A stretch of DNA of 64,000 bases, from contig NZ_CH672417.1 of NCBI RefSeq assembly GCF_000152905.1, forward strand, positions 319,585-383,584. Direction: 5' to 3'. The stretch is from Nitrobacter sp. Nb-311A. GTDB taxonomy: Bacteria; Pseudomonadota; Alphaproteobacteria; Rhizobiales; Xanthobacteraceae. A model generated the notes under the pieces. That model was given only the letters and a program-made list of their open reading frames with translations. It was not told the DNA's origin and did not search any database. Each line of letters begins with the position of its first letter. Position 1 is the stretch's first letter. Position numbers and translations under genes: made by a program. This document shows, one piece after another, positions 27,208-37,950 of the stretch.

Positions 27208-28206
27208 ATGGAAAAGCCACCAGCGCAAATGACCGCCATCGGGATTAGCAAACCCGGTGGCCCGGAGGTTCTTGTACCGGAGATTCGTCCGGTTCCATTA
27301 CCCGGTCCGAACGAAATTCTGATCAAGGTCGCGGTGGCCGGCGTCAACCGGCCGGACATTTTGCAGCGTTCCGGCCACTATCCGCCGCCACCGGGCGCCA
27401 GCGATCTGCCTGGCCTGGAGGTCGCCGGCGAGATAGCTGCGCTTGGCGAGGGAGCAGACAAGTATCAGATCGGCGACAAGGTGATGTCGCTGGTCTCGGG
27501 CGGCGGATACGCACAATACTGCGTTGCGCATGAATCGATCGCGATGCCGGTCCCCCTCGGTTTCTCCATGATTGAGGCCGGCGCGACACCGGAAACACTG
27601 ATGACGGTGTGGCACAATGTGTTCGAGCGCGGCGCGCTGAAGTCCGGGGAGACGCTGCTGATTCACGGCGGTTCATCGGGCATCGGCACCATGGCGATTC
27701 AACTCGCCAGGGCGTTTGGCGCAAGGACCATCGTGACCGTCGGATCCAGAGAGAAGGCCGACGCCTGTCTCAGGCTCGGCGCCGATCACGCCATCAACTA
27801 CAGGCTCCAGGATTTCGTCGCGGAGGTAACGGCGGTGACGGCCGGCGCAGGCGCCGATCTCATCCTCGATATGGTCGGGGGCGACTATATCGAGAAGAAC
27901 TACGATGCCGCGGCGATCGAGGGCCGCATCGTGCAGATCGCGTTTCTCGGCGGCGCGAAGACAACCGTTAATTTCGCCAGGCTGATGGTGAAGCGGCTGC
28001 ATCACACCGGTTCGACGCTGCGGCCGCGTTCGGTGGCCGACAAGGCCGCGATGGTCGGCGCCATCGAAGCCAGAGTGCTGCCCTTGATGCGTGAGGGACG
28101 AATCAAGCCGCTGATCGACAGCAGCTTCCCGCTCGATAAGGCGGCGGAAGCTCACCGGCGGATGGAAACCAGCGCGCATGTGGGCAAAATTGTGTTGACG
28201 GTTTAG
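27208..28206 (+). CDS. NAD(P)H quinone oxidoreductase (PIG3-like, MDR superfamily)
   Basis: A 332-residue medium-chain dehydrogenase/reductase. The GroES-like half runs to about residue 130 (GVNRPDILQRSGHYPPPPGAS), then the Rossmann cofactor site HGGSSGIGTMAIQLARAFGA. No catalytic zinc ligands are present, which fits zinc-free quinone reductases of the TP53I3/PIG3 type that reduce quinones with NADPH. Start at 27208 chosen because the upstream reading (MIFRVFRGQT) has no family match. Divergent from DUF1192. Confidence 0.88.
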   Translation: MEKPPAQMTAIGISKPGGPEVLVPEIRPVPLPGPNEILIKVAVAGVNRPDILQRSGHYPPPPGASDLPGLEVAGEIAALGEGADKYQIGDKVMSLVSGGGYAQYCVAHESIAMPVPLGFSMIEAGATPETLMTVWHNVFERGALKSGETLLIHGGSSGIGTMAIQLARAFGARTIVTVGSREKADACLRLGADHAINYRLQDFVAEVTAVTAGAGADLILDMVGGDYIEKNYDAAAIEGRIVQIAFLGGAKTTVNFARLMVKRLHHTGSTLRPRSVADKAAMVGAIEARVLPLMREGRIKPLIDSSFPLDKAAEAHRRMETSAHVGKIVLTV

Positions 28207-28403
28207 ATTTCCGCGAACCTGCGGGAGTCTATAATTCCTTTTGAAATTATGTCATCTATCTCGCGCGGTCGACGGGTTCGGCAAGAGCAGGTGGCGGGTT
28301 TGCACGGGTTCGCTTCCATTCCTGTGACATGCAGGATCGTCTCCGCGCGGGTCTCGATCTCCGCGCGCGCATCAAGGCGGACTGTATTGTTGAACGTGGG
28401 GAA

Positions 28404-31286
28404 ATGACATTGCATGCGGTCAGGTGGCTTGCGTGGCTTACGCTGGCCTTCATGATTTTCGTCGCGGCATCGCCGGCACGCGCAGTCGACGCCGTCAGCG
28501 TCCGCAGTGACGCGCCCGCTATCGACCTCACCGCCATCCTCGATCATCAGCACAGCGACTCCGACCGCATTCAGGTCTCGACCGCGCCCGGCACCGACGG
28601 CATCGTCCGCCGCGTCGAGGTGCGAGCGCGGGAAGGCGGTCAGAACTGGGTGGTTTTCGCGCTCGCCAACAACACCGACGATCAACTGGATCGCCTGATC
28701 GTCGCACCGCATTATCGCCTCGTGTCTTCGGGACTGCTTTGGCCGGATCTCGGACAATCGCGCATCGCGACCATCACGCCATCGACCGGTGATCGTCCGG
28801 AGCGGCAGGAGAGCGCCACCGCCGACGTCTTCCGCATCACGCTCGATCCGGGCGCCGTTATTACTTTCGTCATGGAACTGCGCACCGACAAGCTGCCGCA
28901 GCTTTATCTTTGGGAACCCGACGCCTATAAGGACAAGATCAATTCCTTTACCCTGTATCAGGGCATCGTCATCGGCATCTCCGGACTGCTGGCGCTGGTG
29001 TTGACCATCCTGTTCGTGGTCAAGGGAAGCATCATGTTTCCTGCCGCCGCGGCGCTTGCCTGGGCGGTCCTGGTCTATATCGGCGTGGATTTCGGCTTCT
29101 GGGGCAAGGTGCTGGACATGCCGGCGGGCGCTGAACGCGTCTGGCGCGCCTCAGGCGAGGCAATTCTCGCAGCGACGCTGCTCGTATTCCTGTTCGCCTA
29201 TCTCAATCTCAATCGCTGGCACGTGCGCTATGCGCATATCACCCTTGGCTGGCTAGCCTTCCTCGGCTCGCTGGTGGCGCTTGCCCTGTTCGATCCGGCG
29301 GTGGCTTCGGGCATCGCGCGGATGTCGCTCGCGCTAATCGCCGTATTCGGCTTCGGACTGATCGTCTATCTCGCGGTTCACGGCTTCGATCGCGCCGTCT
29401 TGCTGATCCCGACCTGGTTCCTGTTGGTGGTGTGGGTCGCCGCCGCCGGAATGGCGATTGAAGGCGAAGTCATCAACGACATCGTGGGCCCTGCCCTGCT
29501 CGGCGGCCTGGTGCTGATCGTGATGCTGATCGGATTCACGGTGATGCAGCATGCTTTCGCTGGCGGAGGCGGCGCTTCGGGCGTCGTATCCGATATCGAG
29601 CGCCGCGCGCTCGCCTTGACCGGCGCGGGCGATCTGGTCTGGGACTGGGACGTCTCGGCCGATAAGGTCTTTACCAGTCCCGAAACCGAAAGCCTGCTCG
29701 GCCTGAAGCGCGGTACGCTCGAGGGGCCGGCGGCGGCCTGGCTGGAAGTGCTGCATCCGCTCGATCAGGACCGGTTCCGCGCCGCGCTGGACAGCGTGCT
29801 CGAACAACGCCGGGGACGGCTGGTGCAGGACTACCGGCTGCGCACGTCGGACGGCCACTTCATGTGGTTCGCGCTCAAGGCGCGCCCGGTGGTAGGATCC
29901 GACGGCGAGGTTTCACGCGTGGTCGGAACCCTCACCGACGTCACCGACACGAGGAAAGCCGAGGAGCGGATGCTGCACGATTCGGTGCACGACAATCTGA
30001 CCGGCCTTCCCAACCGCAAGCTTTTCATCGACCGTCTCAACGCGGTCGCAACCTTCGCCAAGACCATGCCGAGCCTGCGGCCGACCCTGATGGTGATCGA
30101 CCTCGACCGCTTCAAGCAGGTCAACGACTCCGTTGGCGTCGCGGTCGGGGATTCGATCCTGCTGACGCTGGCGCGGCGGTTGACGCGTATCCTGAAGCCA
30201 CAGGATACGCTGGCGCGAATTGCCGGCGATCAGTTCGGCCTCATCCTGATGTCGGAGCAGGACCCGCCCCGCATCACCGCGTTCGCCGAAACCATCCGCA
30301 AGACCATCCGCGCGCCCATCACCTTCAACGACCGCGAAATCTTCCTGACCGCCTCGATCGGACTCGCGTTGAGCGATCCTCAGACGCAACTGACGCAAGA
30401 GATCATCAAGGATGCTGAACTTGCGATGTACCATTCCAAAAGGATCGGCGGCGATAGGATCGACGTTTACAAACCCGCGATGCGTGCCCGGAAAAACGAC
30501 CGGCTATCGCTCGAGGCGGATTTGCGGCGCGCCATCGAGCGGCGTGAGCTGGCGATCCTGTACCAACCTATCGTCCGGCTGGAGGATCGCTCGATCGCAG
30601 GTTTTGAAGCGCTGGCGCGATGGGATCACCCCAAGCTTGGGCGGATGGCGCCGGACGAATTCATCACCATCGCCGAGGAAGCCGGCCTGATTGTCGATCT
30701 CGGGACGTTCGTGATGGACCAGACCGCGCGCCAACTCGCGGTCTGGCAGCGCGCCATCCGGTCGCAGCCACCGATTTTCGCCAGCGTCAACGTCTCGTCG
30801 CGCCAATTGCTGCGGCACGATCTGATCCACGACATCCGCTCGGTGCTTTCGCGCTCATCAATCGCGCGCGGCACGCTGAAGCTTGAACTGACAGAATCGC
30901 TTGTCATGGAAAATCCCGAACATGCAGCGCAGATGCTGCAACGGATTCGCGAACTCGGCGTCAAGCTCTCGCTTGATGATTTCGGCACGGGTTATTCCTC
31001 GCTCTCGTACCTGCAGCGTTTCCCGTTCGATACGATTAAGATCGACCAGTCGTTCGTGCGCACCACAACCCATGGCACGCGGCCTGTCATTCTCAAGTCG
31101 ATCATCGCACTGGCGCACGATCTCAGCATGGATGTAGTCGCCGAAGGCGCCGAAACCGATTCTGATGCGGTGGAACTCTATCAACTGGGCTGCGAATACG
31201 CGCAAGGCTTCGCTTTCGGCGAGCCGATGGACGCCGACGCGACTATGCGGCTCCTGGCTCAGGAGCGGCTTGAGGCGGCGAGCTAA
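28404..31286 (+). CDS. Membrane sensor with PAS, degenerate GGDEF and EAL domains
   Basis: A 960-residue cyclic-di-GMP turnover protein. A signal-like N-terminus (LAWLTLAFMIFVAASPARA) and an extracytoplasmic domain (to about 175) precede about seven membrane helices (180-370). A PAS domain (about 405-515) follows, then a GGDEF domain whose signature reads AGDQF (607-611) instead of GG[DE]EF, and an EAL domain with intact EAL (from Glu735), DDFGTGYSSL and VVAEGAET. So it is probably a c-di-GMP phosphodiesterase, with the GGDEF part regulatory. ATG at 28404 chosen because it starts a clean signal segment; ATG 28329 is an alternative. Confidence 0.88.
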   Translation: MTLHAVRWLAWLTLAFMIFVAASPARAVDAVSVRSDAPAIDLTAILDHQHSDSDRIQVSTAPGTDGIVRRVEVRAREGGQNWVVFALANNTDDQLDRLIVAPHYRLVSSGLLWPDLGQSRIATITPSTGDRPERQESATADVFRITLDPGAVITFVMELRTDKLPQLYLWEPDAYKDKINSFTLYQGIVIGISGLLALVLTILFVVKGSIMFPAAAALAWAVLVYIGVDFGFWGKVLDMPAGAERVWRASGEAILAATLLVFLFAYLNLNRWHVRYAHITLGWLAFLGSLVALALFDPAVASGIARMSLALIAVFGFGLIVYLAVHGFDRAVLLIPTWFLLVVWVAAAGMAIEGEVINDIVGPALLGGLVLIVMLIGFTVMQHAFAGGGGASGVVSDIERRALALTGAGDLVWDWDVSADKVFTSPETESLLGLKRGTLEGPAAAWLEVLHPLDQDRFRAALDSVLEQRRGRLVQDYRLRTSDGHFMWFALKARPVVGSDGEVSRVVGTLTDVTDTRKAEERMLHDSVHDNLTGLPNRKLFIDRLNAVATFAKTMPSLRPTLMVIDLDRFKQVNDSVGVAVGDSILLTLARRLTRILKPQDTLARIAGDQFGLILMSEQDPPRITAFAETIRKTIRAPITFNDREIFLTASIGLALSDPQTQLTQEIIKDAELAMYHSKRIGGDRIDVYKPAMRARKNDRLSLEADLRRAIERRELAILYQPIVRLEDRSIAGFEALARWDHPKLGRMAPDEFITIAEEAGLIVDLGTFVMDQTARQLAVWQRAIRSQPPIFASVNVSSRQLLRHDLIHDIRSVLSRSSIARGTLKLELTESLVMENPEHAAQMLQRIRELGVKLSLDDFGTGYSSLSYLQRFPFDTIKIDQSFVRTTTHGTRPVILKSIIALAHDLSMDVVAEGAETDSDAVELYQLGCEYAQGFAFGEPMDADATMRLLAQERLEAAS

Positions 31287-31328
31287 GACTGGCGGGCGGG
31301 AAGGCCGAAAGGCAAAATCTCGGCTCGC

Positions 31329-32033
<705 letters not shown>

Positions 32034-32121
32034 TCAATCAACCTTCCCGTCATGGGCTAAACAGCGCATCACAAGCAATTCAATAGTTTGGCCCGGGAGC
32101 AACCTGTAAAAAAGACACCGC

Positions 32122-32964
32122 ATGATCATCAAAGTTCCTCTTTACGCGGTGCCCGGCGTTGCGGTCGCGTTGCTGGCGTGTGCGCTTTCGACTCCTGCGA
32201 CGGCCCAGGATTCCTCGCCATGGCAGCAGAGCAGCCACGCCGCCGTCCGCCTGCTCGCGGGCTCGCGCAGCGGAGCGGTGCTGCTCGGCGGCATCGCGTT
32301 TCAGCTCGAGCCGGGTTGGAAAACCTTCTGGCGCACACCGGGCGACTCGGGCGTGCCGCCGCGTTTTGACTTCTCAAGATCGGAAAACGTCGATGCGGTG
32401 ACCGTACTGTGGCCCGCGCCCTCGAAATTTCCCGACGGCGCGGGCGGACATGCGCTCGGCTACAAGGAGCAGATCGTGCTGCCGCTGCGGATCGCCGCCA
32501 CGAACGCCGACAAGCCGATCACACTGCGCGCAACCGTCAATTTCGCGGTATGCGCCAAGCTGTGCATTCCCGCCGAAGCCAGTATGGAGCTTGCTTTCGC
32601 CAGCGTCGCCAGCTCGGAAGACAGCGCGCTGGCCGCAGCACTCGATATGGTGCCGAAGCCGGCCCGGATCGGCGATCCCAATCCCTTGACGATCCGCGAC
32701 GTCAGGCGCGAGGAGAAATCCACCGTGATCGTCGATGTCGCAACCTCAAATCCCAAAGACGAGGTCAGCCTGTTCGTCGAAGGCCCGACGCCGGACTGGG
32801 CGTTGCCGATCCCGACACGGCACGAACACGCGCCGCACGGGGTGAAACGATTTTCATTCAAGCTCGACGGTCTACCGGCAAACACGAACGCCGAAGGCGC
32901 CGCGTTGAAACTGACCTTGGTCGGCGACAAGAGCGCCTACGAATTCAACATCAATCTGAATTGA
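32122..32964 (+). CDS. Exported DsbD alpha-domain-like protein
   Basis: A 280-residue periplasmic protein with an Ala-rich signal peptide (VPGVAVALLACALSTPATAQ, cleaved near residue 29). The rest resembles the N-terminal DsbD domain (DsbD-alpha), including two cysteines in FAVCAKLCIPAEA (Cys144, Cys148), the usual reactive pair region. Full DsbD also has a membrane beta domain and a thioredoxin gamma domain; neither is here. It would therefore need a separate electron source, such as a CcdA-like protein elsewhere. Divergent from yqgE. Role in periplasmic thiol exchange is inferred. Confidence 0.75.
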   Translation: MIIKVPLYAVPGVAVALLACALSTPATAQDSSPWQQSSHAAVRLLAGSRSGAVLLGGIAFQLEPGWKTFWRTPGDSGVPPRFDFSRSENVDAVTVLWPAPSKFPDGAGGHALGYKEQIVLPLRIAATNADKPITLRATVNFAVCAKLCIPAEASMELAFASVASSEDSALAAALDMVPKPARIGDPNPLTIRDVRREEKSTVIVDVATSNPKDEVSLFVEGPTPDWALPIPTRHEHAPHGVKRFSFKLDGLPANTNAEGAALKLTLVGDKSAYEFNINLN

Positions 32965-33075
32965 CTGCGAACCGTCAGAGGCAAAACCTATCCGTTCCGC
33001 CCAACTGAATCTTAAGGAATCGTTGCTAGGTCCGGAGCGAGGCGCGCTTCCAGCGTCGAGGATTTCGCCGTGGCC

Positions 33076-34446
33076 ATGACAGACGCCCAGCCCGCCTCTG
33101 CGAAACGATTGTCGGTCCTGACCGGACGATTGCGCGCGATAATGGGCGGCGGTTCAAGCGAGGCTTCGCTGACCAAGCGGCTCGCCGGCACAATCTTCAT
33201 CATCCGTGTGATAAGCGCCGGGCTCGCTTACGTGGCGCAAATCCTGCTGGCGCGCTGGATGGGCGGTTCCGACTACGGCGTCTATGTGTATGTCTGGACC
33301 TGGGTGCTGCTGCTGGGCAGCATGATGGATTTCGGCATCTCGGCCTCGGCGCAGAAGATCATTCCGGAATATCGCGCGAGCGGCGACGACGAGCGGCTAC
33401 GTGGATTCCTGAGCGGCAGCCGCTGGATGACATTCATCGTTGCCTCGCTGATCTCGATCTTACTCGCGGCCCTTGTCAAAGCGCTGTCGCCATGGATCGA
33501 CGCAGCGACGGTCGTTCCGCTTTATATCGGCTGCCTGACGCTGCCGGCGTTCGTGGTCGCCAACACCCAGGACGGCATTGCGCGTTCGCACGACTGGATG
33601 CGGCTCGGATTAATGCCGCAATTCATTGTGCGGCAATCGCTGATTATCGGCTTCACCGCCGGCGCTTTCGTGCTGGGATTTCATCTCAACGCCACCGTCG
33701 CCATGCTGGCCAGCGTGGCGGCGGTGTGGATTGCCATGATCGGCCAGATGATCATCCTCAACCGCAGACTGGGCAAGATCATAGCGTCCGGCGCCAAGGT
33801 TCATGATTTTCGCGGCTGGCTCTCGGTCTCGTTGCCGATCCTTTTGGTCGAGAGCTTCTATCTCCTGTTATCCTACACCGATGTCCTTGTGCTGCAGCAG
33901 TTTCGCTCTTCGGAGGAGGTCGGCGTTTACTTCGCCGTCGTCAAAACCTTGGCGCTGGTATCTTTCATTCACTACGCCATGTCGGCGACAACAGCCCACC
34001 GCTTCACTGAATATCATGCCGCGGGCGACCGCGAGCGGTTGGCGGCTTACCTCGCGCATGCGATCAAATGGACGTTCTGGCCTTCGCTTGCGGCAACGCT
34101 GCTGCTGCTCGCGTTCGGCAAACCGATGCTGTGGCTGTTCGGTCCGCAATTCGTCACCGGCTACAGCATCATGTTCGTCGCCGCGATCGGGCTCGTGGTC
34201 CGTTCCGCCATTGGCCCCGTCGAGCGACTGCTCAACATGCTTGGCCATCAGCACGCCTGTGCATCCGCCTATGCGCTGGCCTTCGGCATGAACGTCGCCT
34301 TGTGCTTCGCGTTCGTCCCGCGCTACGGCGGTCACGGCGCCGCCGCCGCCACTTCGATCTCGCTCGCGTTCGAAACGGTACTGCTGTTCTGGATCGTCCG
34401 CCGCAGGCTCGGATTGCATGTGCTGGCGTTTGGAAAGAAGACGTAG
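33076..34446 (+). CDS. Polysaccharide flippase (Wzx/MATE-like membrane protein)
   Basis: A 456-residue integral membrane protein with about 12 helices. Segments GTIFIIRVISAGLAYVAQIL, GGSDYGVYVYVWTWVLLLGS and FGPQFVTGYSIMFVAAIGLVVR match oligosaccharide flippases/O-antigen exporters, which carry lipid-linked sugar units across the inner membrane. A GTG at 33070 two codons earlier is an alternative start. No glycosyltransferase is adjacent, so the substrate is unknown. It converges on the dehydrogenase gene, nine bases away. Confidence 0.8.
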   Translation: MTDAQPASAKRLSVLTGRLRAIMGGGSSEASLTKRLAGTIFIIRVISAGLAYVAQILLARWMGGSDYGVYVYVWTWVLLLGSMMDFGISASAQKIIPEYRASGDDERLRGFLSGSRWMTFIVASLISILLAALVKALSPWIDAATVVPLYIGCLTLPAFVVANTQDGIARSHDWMRLGLMPQFIVRQSLIIGFTAGAFVLGFHLNATVAMLASVAAVWIAMIGQMIILNRRLGKIIASGAKVHDFRGWLSVSLPILLVESFYLLLSYTDVLVLQQFRSSEEVGVYFAVVKTLALVSFIHYAMSATTAHRFTEYHAAGDRERLAAYLAHAIKWTFWPSLAATLLLLAFGKPMLWLFGPQFVTGYSIMFVAAIGLVVRSAIGPVERLLNMLGHQHACASAYALAFGMNVALCFAFVPRYGGHGAAAATSISLAFETVLLFWIVRRRLGLHVLAFGKKT

Positions 34447-34455
34447 CGAATAAAA

Positions 34456-35244
34456 TTACGCCGCCGTCCAGCCACCATCGATCGACAGATTGCTTCCGGT
34501 GATCTGAGCGGCATCGTCGCCGCAGAGATAGAGCGCCAGCGCGGCGACCTGCTCGACGGTAACGAATTGTTTGGTCGGTTGCGCCGCGAGCAGCACATCG
34601 TTAATGACCTGCTCCCTGGTCAGGCTGCGCGCCTTCATGGTGTCGGGGATCTGCTTCTCGACCAGCGGCGTCCAGACATAACCGGGGCTGATGCAGTTGC
34701 AGGTGACCTTGTGGGGTGCAAGTTCAAGCGCCACCGTCTTGGTGAGACCCGCGATGCCGTGCTTGGCGGTCACGTAAGCCGACTTGAATGGTGAGGCTAC
34801 CAGCGAATGCGCCGAGGCGGTATTGATGATGCGGCCCCAACCGCGCTTCTTCATGCCCGGCACCGCAGCGCGGATGGTGTGGAAGGCCGACGAAAGATTG
34901 ATCGCGATGATCGCGTCCCACCGCTCGACGGGAAATGCCTCGACCGGCGAGACGAACTGGATACCGGCATTGTTGACGAGAATATCGACCGAGCCGAAGG
35001 TTGTTTCGCCCAGCTCGATCATGGCGGCGATCTCGGCTGGCCTGGTCATGTCGGCAGGCGAGTAGACCGCCTTGACCTTGAACTCCGCCTCGATGCCGGA
35101 GCGCTCTTTCTCGATGTCGGCCGCCGTGCCAAGCCCGTTGATCACGACATTGGCACCCGCCCCGGCGAAGGCGCGGGCATAGGCCAGACCTATGCCGCTG
35201 GTTGATCCGGTCACGACCGCGGTCTTGCCTTTCAGGTCCGTCAT
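34456..35244 (-). CDS. bdhA: 3-hydroxybutyrate dehydrogenase
   Basis: A 262-residue short-chain dehydrogenase that oxidises 3-hydroxybutyrate to acetoacetate with NAD+, in polyhydroxybutyrate use. TGSTSGIG is the cofactor loop, NNAG the structural motif, and Ser144, Tyr157 and Lys161 (in NTASAHSLVASPFKSAYVTAK) form the catalytic set. The C-terminal AQPTKQFVTVEQVAALALYL is specific to this subfamily. ATG at 35244 chosen; the frame extends 28 codons upstream into the CAP gene and is not used. The CAP lipoprotein gene ends seven bases upstream. Confidence 0.88.
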   Translation of the reverse strand: MTDLKGKTAVVTGSTSGIGLAYARAFAGAGANVVINGLGTAADIEKERSGIEAEFKVKAVYSPADMTRPAEIAAMIELGETTFGSVDILVNNAGIQFVSPVEAFPVERWDAIIAINLSSAFHTIRAAVPGMKKRGWGRIINTASAHSLVASPFKSAYVTAKHGIAGLTKTVALELAPHKVTCNCISPGYVWTPLVEKQIPDTMKARSLTREQVINDVLLAAQPTKQFVTVEQVAALALYLCGDDAAQITGSNLSIDGGWTAA

Positions 35245-35251
35245 CGCTTTC

Positions 35252-35761
35252 TTATCGCTCGTCGGTGGAAGCCAACACCAGGGTCCAGAACACCTTGTAT
35301 TTGGTACCCGGAGCATAGGTCGCCGCAATGCCTAATTTCGTGACACCGTTCTTGAGCATGTTCGCCCGATGAGGAGGCGAATCGCGCCAGCCGGAGAACG
35401 CCTCGGCGAGAGTATGGTAACCAGCGCCGATATTCTCGACCGCCAGCGTTGCCGGATAGCCGGCCGCTGCCAGCCGCTTGGGCAGCGTTCCGGCAACATC
35501 GTGATCCATCTTGTTGCGTTTGGCCATCGCCATCGATTGGGTTTCGGCGATCTTGATGAGTTCAGGATCAACCGTCACCGGGCCGAGGTTGTTATTGGCG
35601 CGATAGCCGGAAATCATGGAGGCCGCCATCGCGGGATCCAGCTTGGCCCCGCCATGGGCCATATCGAGATAGAACGCCGGCTGCTCGTGGGAAGGCGGTT
35701 TATCCGTAACGCATCCGGCCAGAGGCAGCAGGCCGAGAAGCGCAGCAAAAATGCGGATCAT
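35252..35761 (-). CDS. CAP-domain (SCP/PR-1-like) lipoprotein
   Basis: A 169-residue protein with a lipobox near its start (LLGLLPLAGC, Cys17), so probably anchored to the outer or inner membrane. The CAP/SCP domain fills the rest, with MAKRNKMDHDVAG, NIGAGYHTLAEAFSGWRDSPPHRANML and a final beta strand YKVFWTLVLAS. Many bacterial CAP proteins have unknown roles. Seven-base gap to bdhA suggests an operon; the link to hydroxybutyrate metabolism is unclear. Confidence 0.82.
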   Translation of the reverse strand: MIRIFAALLGLLPLAGCVTDKPPSHEQPAFYLDMAHGGAKLDPAMAASMISGYRANNNLGPVTVDPELIKIAETQSMAMAKRNKMDHDVAGTLPKRLAAAGYPATLAVENIGAGYHTLAEAFSGWRDSPPHRANMLKNGVTKLGIAATYAPGTKYKVFWTLVLASTDER

Positions 35762-35849
35762 CCCCGTATCCCGAATCCGAAGTTCGCCTCATGACACTGT
35801 ACCCTCCGTAGCGAACCGCGGATTCTAAAGGGCACGCGCAGCATATGCC

Positions 35850-35919
35850 GCTAGTGGTATTCCGGCCTTTGTAGGAAGGCACGCTGAACCGGGATGCGAA
35901 TGTCCGAATCGGGCCACCA
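35850..35919. repeat. Nested palindromic repeat, family A, copy 2
   Basis: In the 269-base gap between the CAP gene and cysA: GCTAGTGGT (35850-35858), then GC-ACGCTGAACCGGGATGCGAATG, then CGAATCGGGCCACCA. The core and the flanking GGT/ACC arms correspond to the repeat at 8479-8559 with several changes. The rest of the gap is non-coding. Confidence 0.5.
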
Positions 35920-36030
35920 CCCCCAATCAACTGCTGTTGTTGCACATCAACAGTGGCTGAAAGATGAATGATCCCGAGTCTCGCTACCGCAGCCTTTGAT
36001 GCGAACATCGAAGTCAGAAGCGAAAATACG

Positions 36031-37080
36031 TCAGGTGCGATCCGCGAAAATGCGATAGCGCCGGGGCTGCAATCCGACGACCTCGCCACTGCGAAGCTCG
36101 CGATCACGCGGCGCATCGATCTCGATGATGGTTTCACCCTGGCCGTCGGACAACGCGATGTCGGCGCGCTGGATCGGACCGAAGCTCCGCACCCGTCGCA
36201 CGGTGCCTTCGAGGCCGCCCCAGCCGGGCGGGCTGATCTGCATATCGTGGCGGCGCACGAACAGCTTCGACGGCCCGGCCGCACCGCACTCCGCGGCGAT
36301 ATTCAGCGGCGTGCCGCCGAGCCGGATCACGCCGTCCTGGATATCGACAGGCAGGACAATCGATTCGCCGATAAAGCCATGGACGAACGCTGTCGCCGGA
36401 CTGTCATACACCTCACCCGGCTTGCCGATCTGCTCGATCCGACCCTTGTCCATCACCACCACGCGGTTTGCGACTTCGAGCGCCTCCTCCTGATCGTGAG
36501 TTACGAACACCGAGGTAACATGAATCTCCTCGTGCAACGAGCGCAGCCAGCGGCGCAGCTCCTTCCGCACCTTGGCGTCGAGCGCACCGAACGGCTCGTC
36601 CAGCAGCAGGATGCGGGGCTCGGTTGCCAGCGCCCGGGCGAGCGCGATGCGTTGACGCTGGCCGCCCGAGAGTTGACTCGGGTAGCGGTCGGCGAGCCAG
36701 TCGAGCTGCACCAGATCGAGCAATTCCTTCACTCGCGCGCGGATGCTGGCTTCATCCTTGCGAATGGCGCGCGGCTGAACCCGCAGCCCGAACGCGACAT
36801 TCTCGAAGACCGTCATGTGGCGGAACAGGGCATAGTGCTGAAATACGAAGCCCACCTGCCGCTCGCCTGCCCCGCGCGCCAGCGCGTTCTCGCCGTCGAA
36901 TGACACCGAGCCGCTGTCCGGCCAATCGAGCCCCGCGATAATTCGCAGCAGCGTGGTCTTGCCCGAGCCCGACGGGCCGAGCAGCGCCAGCAATTCGCCA
37001 TCCGCGATCGTCAGGTCAACGTTATTAAGCGCGGAAAACGCGCCAAATCTCTTGACGATATTCTTCAGCTCAATGCTCAC
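36031..37080 (-). CDS. cysA: Sulfate ABC transporter ATPase CysA
   Basis: A 349-residue ATPase energising sulfate/thiosulfate import. Walker [18 protein letters not shown], signature [16 protein letters not shown] and Walker [13 protein letters not shown] are all present, with a C-terminal TOBE-like regulatory part. I start at the GTG at 37080 because family proteins begin S-I-E-L-x-N-I-x-K-x-F; this start overlaps the end of cysW (stop at 37070-37072), so translation is coupled. Upstream ATG at 37128 would add an unrelated 16 residues. Last gene of the cysGH-sbp-cysTWA run. Confidence 0.92.
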   Translation of the reverse strand: MSIELKNIVKRFGAFSALNNVDLTIADGELLALLGPSGSGKTTLLRIIAGLDWPDSGSVSFDGENALARGAGERQVGFVFQHYALFRHMTVFENVAFGLRVQPRAIRKDEASIRARVKELLDLVQLDWLADRYPSQLSGGQRQRIALARALATEPRILLLDEPFGALDAKVRKELRRWLRSLHEEIHVTSVFVTHDQEEALEVANRVVVMDKGRIEQIGKPGEVYDSPATAFVHGFIGESIVLPVDIQDGVIRLGGTPLNIAAECGAAGPSKLFVRRHDMQISPPGWGGLEGTVRRVRSFGPIQRADIALSDGQGETIIEIDAPRDRELRSGEVVGLQPRRYRIFADRT

Positions 37081-37939
37081 GCGCCTGCCGTCCCTCGTCG
37101 AGTTGTCCTTCGAGAATTGTTTTAGCAACCAGCGTGATCAATGCGAGCAAGGCCAATAACGATGCTACGGCGAACGCCGCTACAAACTGATATTCGTTAT
37201 ACAGGATTTCAACCAGCAACGGCATCGTATTGGTTTCACCCCGGATGTGACCGGAAACCACGGAGACTGCACCGAACTCGCCCATCGCGCGCGCGTTGCA
37301 AAGCAACACACCATAGAGCAGGCCCCATTTGATATTCGGAAGCGTGACGCGAAAAAAGGTCTGCAGTCCGGAGGCGCCGAGCGACAGCGCCGCTTCTTCT
37401 TCCGCCGTCCCCTGCTCCTGCATCAACGGAATCAGCGCCCGCGACACGAATGGAAAGGTCACGAACGTCGTCGCCAGCGCGATGCCGGGCAAGGCAAACA
37501 GAAGCTGGATGTCGTTATCCTGCAGCCAGGGCCCCAGGAAACCTTGTCCGCCGAACAACAGCACGAACACGAGGCCGGAAATGACCGGGCTGACCGAGAA
37601 CGGCAGGTCGATTAATGTGATGAGCAGCGTCTTCCCGGGAAATTCGAACTTGGCGACAGCCCATGCGGCGATCAGTCCGAAAACGAGATTGAGCCCGACC
37701 GAAATCGCCGCGACCGTTAATGTCAGCTTGATCGCGGACAGCGCCTCCGGTTCGGTAAGGGCTGCGAGATACGCCTGCCCGCCCCTGGCTAAAGCTTCCG
37801 CGAATACGATCGTCAACGGCAACACGATGAACACCGTGAGAAACAGTCCGCAGAGGCCGATCAATAGTCCGCGCACCCAGCGCGGTTCGGTGCGGGCATC
37901 GGTCCGGTCAAGCGGAATCGTGAAAGCGGCTTCAGACAT
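37070..37939 (-). CDS. cysW: Sulfate ABC transporter permease CysW
   Basis: A 289-residue inner-membrane permease with six helices; residues 25-290 align with CysW. The permease loop [31 protein letters not shown] contacts the ATPase, and [15 protein letters not shown] is another family segment. ATG at 37939 chosen over 37981 because it matches the usual short N-terminus. It overlaps cysA and follows cysT by 11 bases. Confidence 0.92.
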   Translation of the reverse strand: MSEAAFTIPLDRTDARTEPRWVRGLLIGLCGLFLTVFIVLPLTIVFAEALARGGQAYLAALTEPEALSAIKLTLTVAAISVGLNLVFGLIAAWAVAKFEFPGKTLLITLIDLPFSVSPVISGLVFVLLFGGQGFLGPWLQDNDIQLLFALPGIALATTFVTFPFVSRALIPLMQEQGTAEEEAALSLGASGLQTFFRVTLPNIKWGLLYGVLLCNARAMGEFGAVSVVSGHIRGETNTMPLLVEILYNEYQFVAAFAVASLLALLALITLVAKTILEGQLDEGRQAREH

Positions 37940-37950
37940 CAACGGCACCT

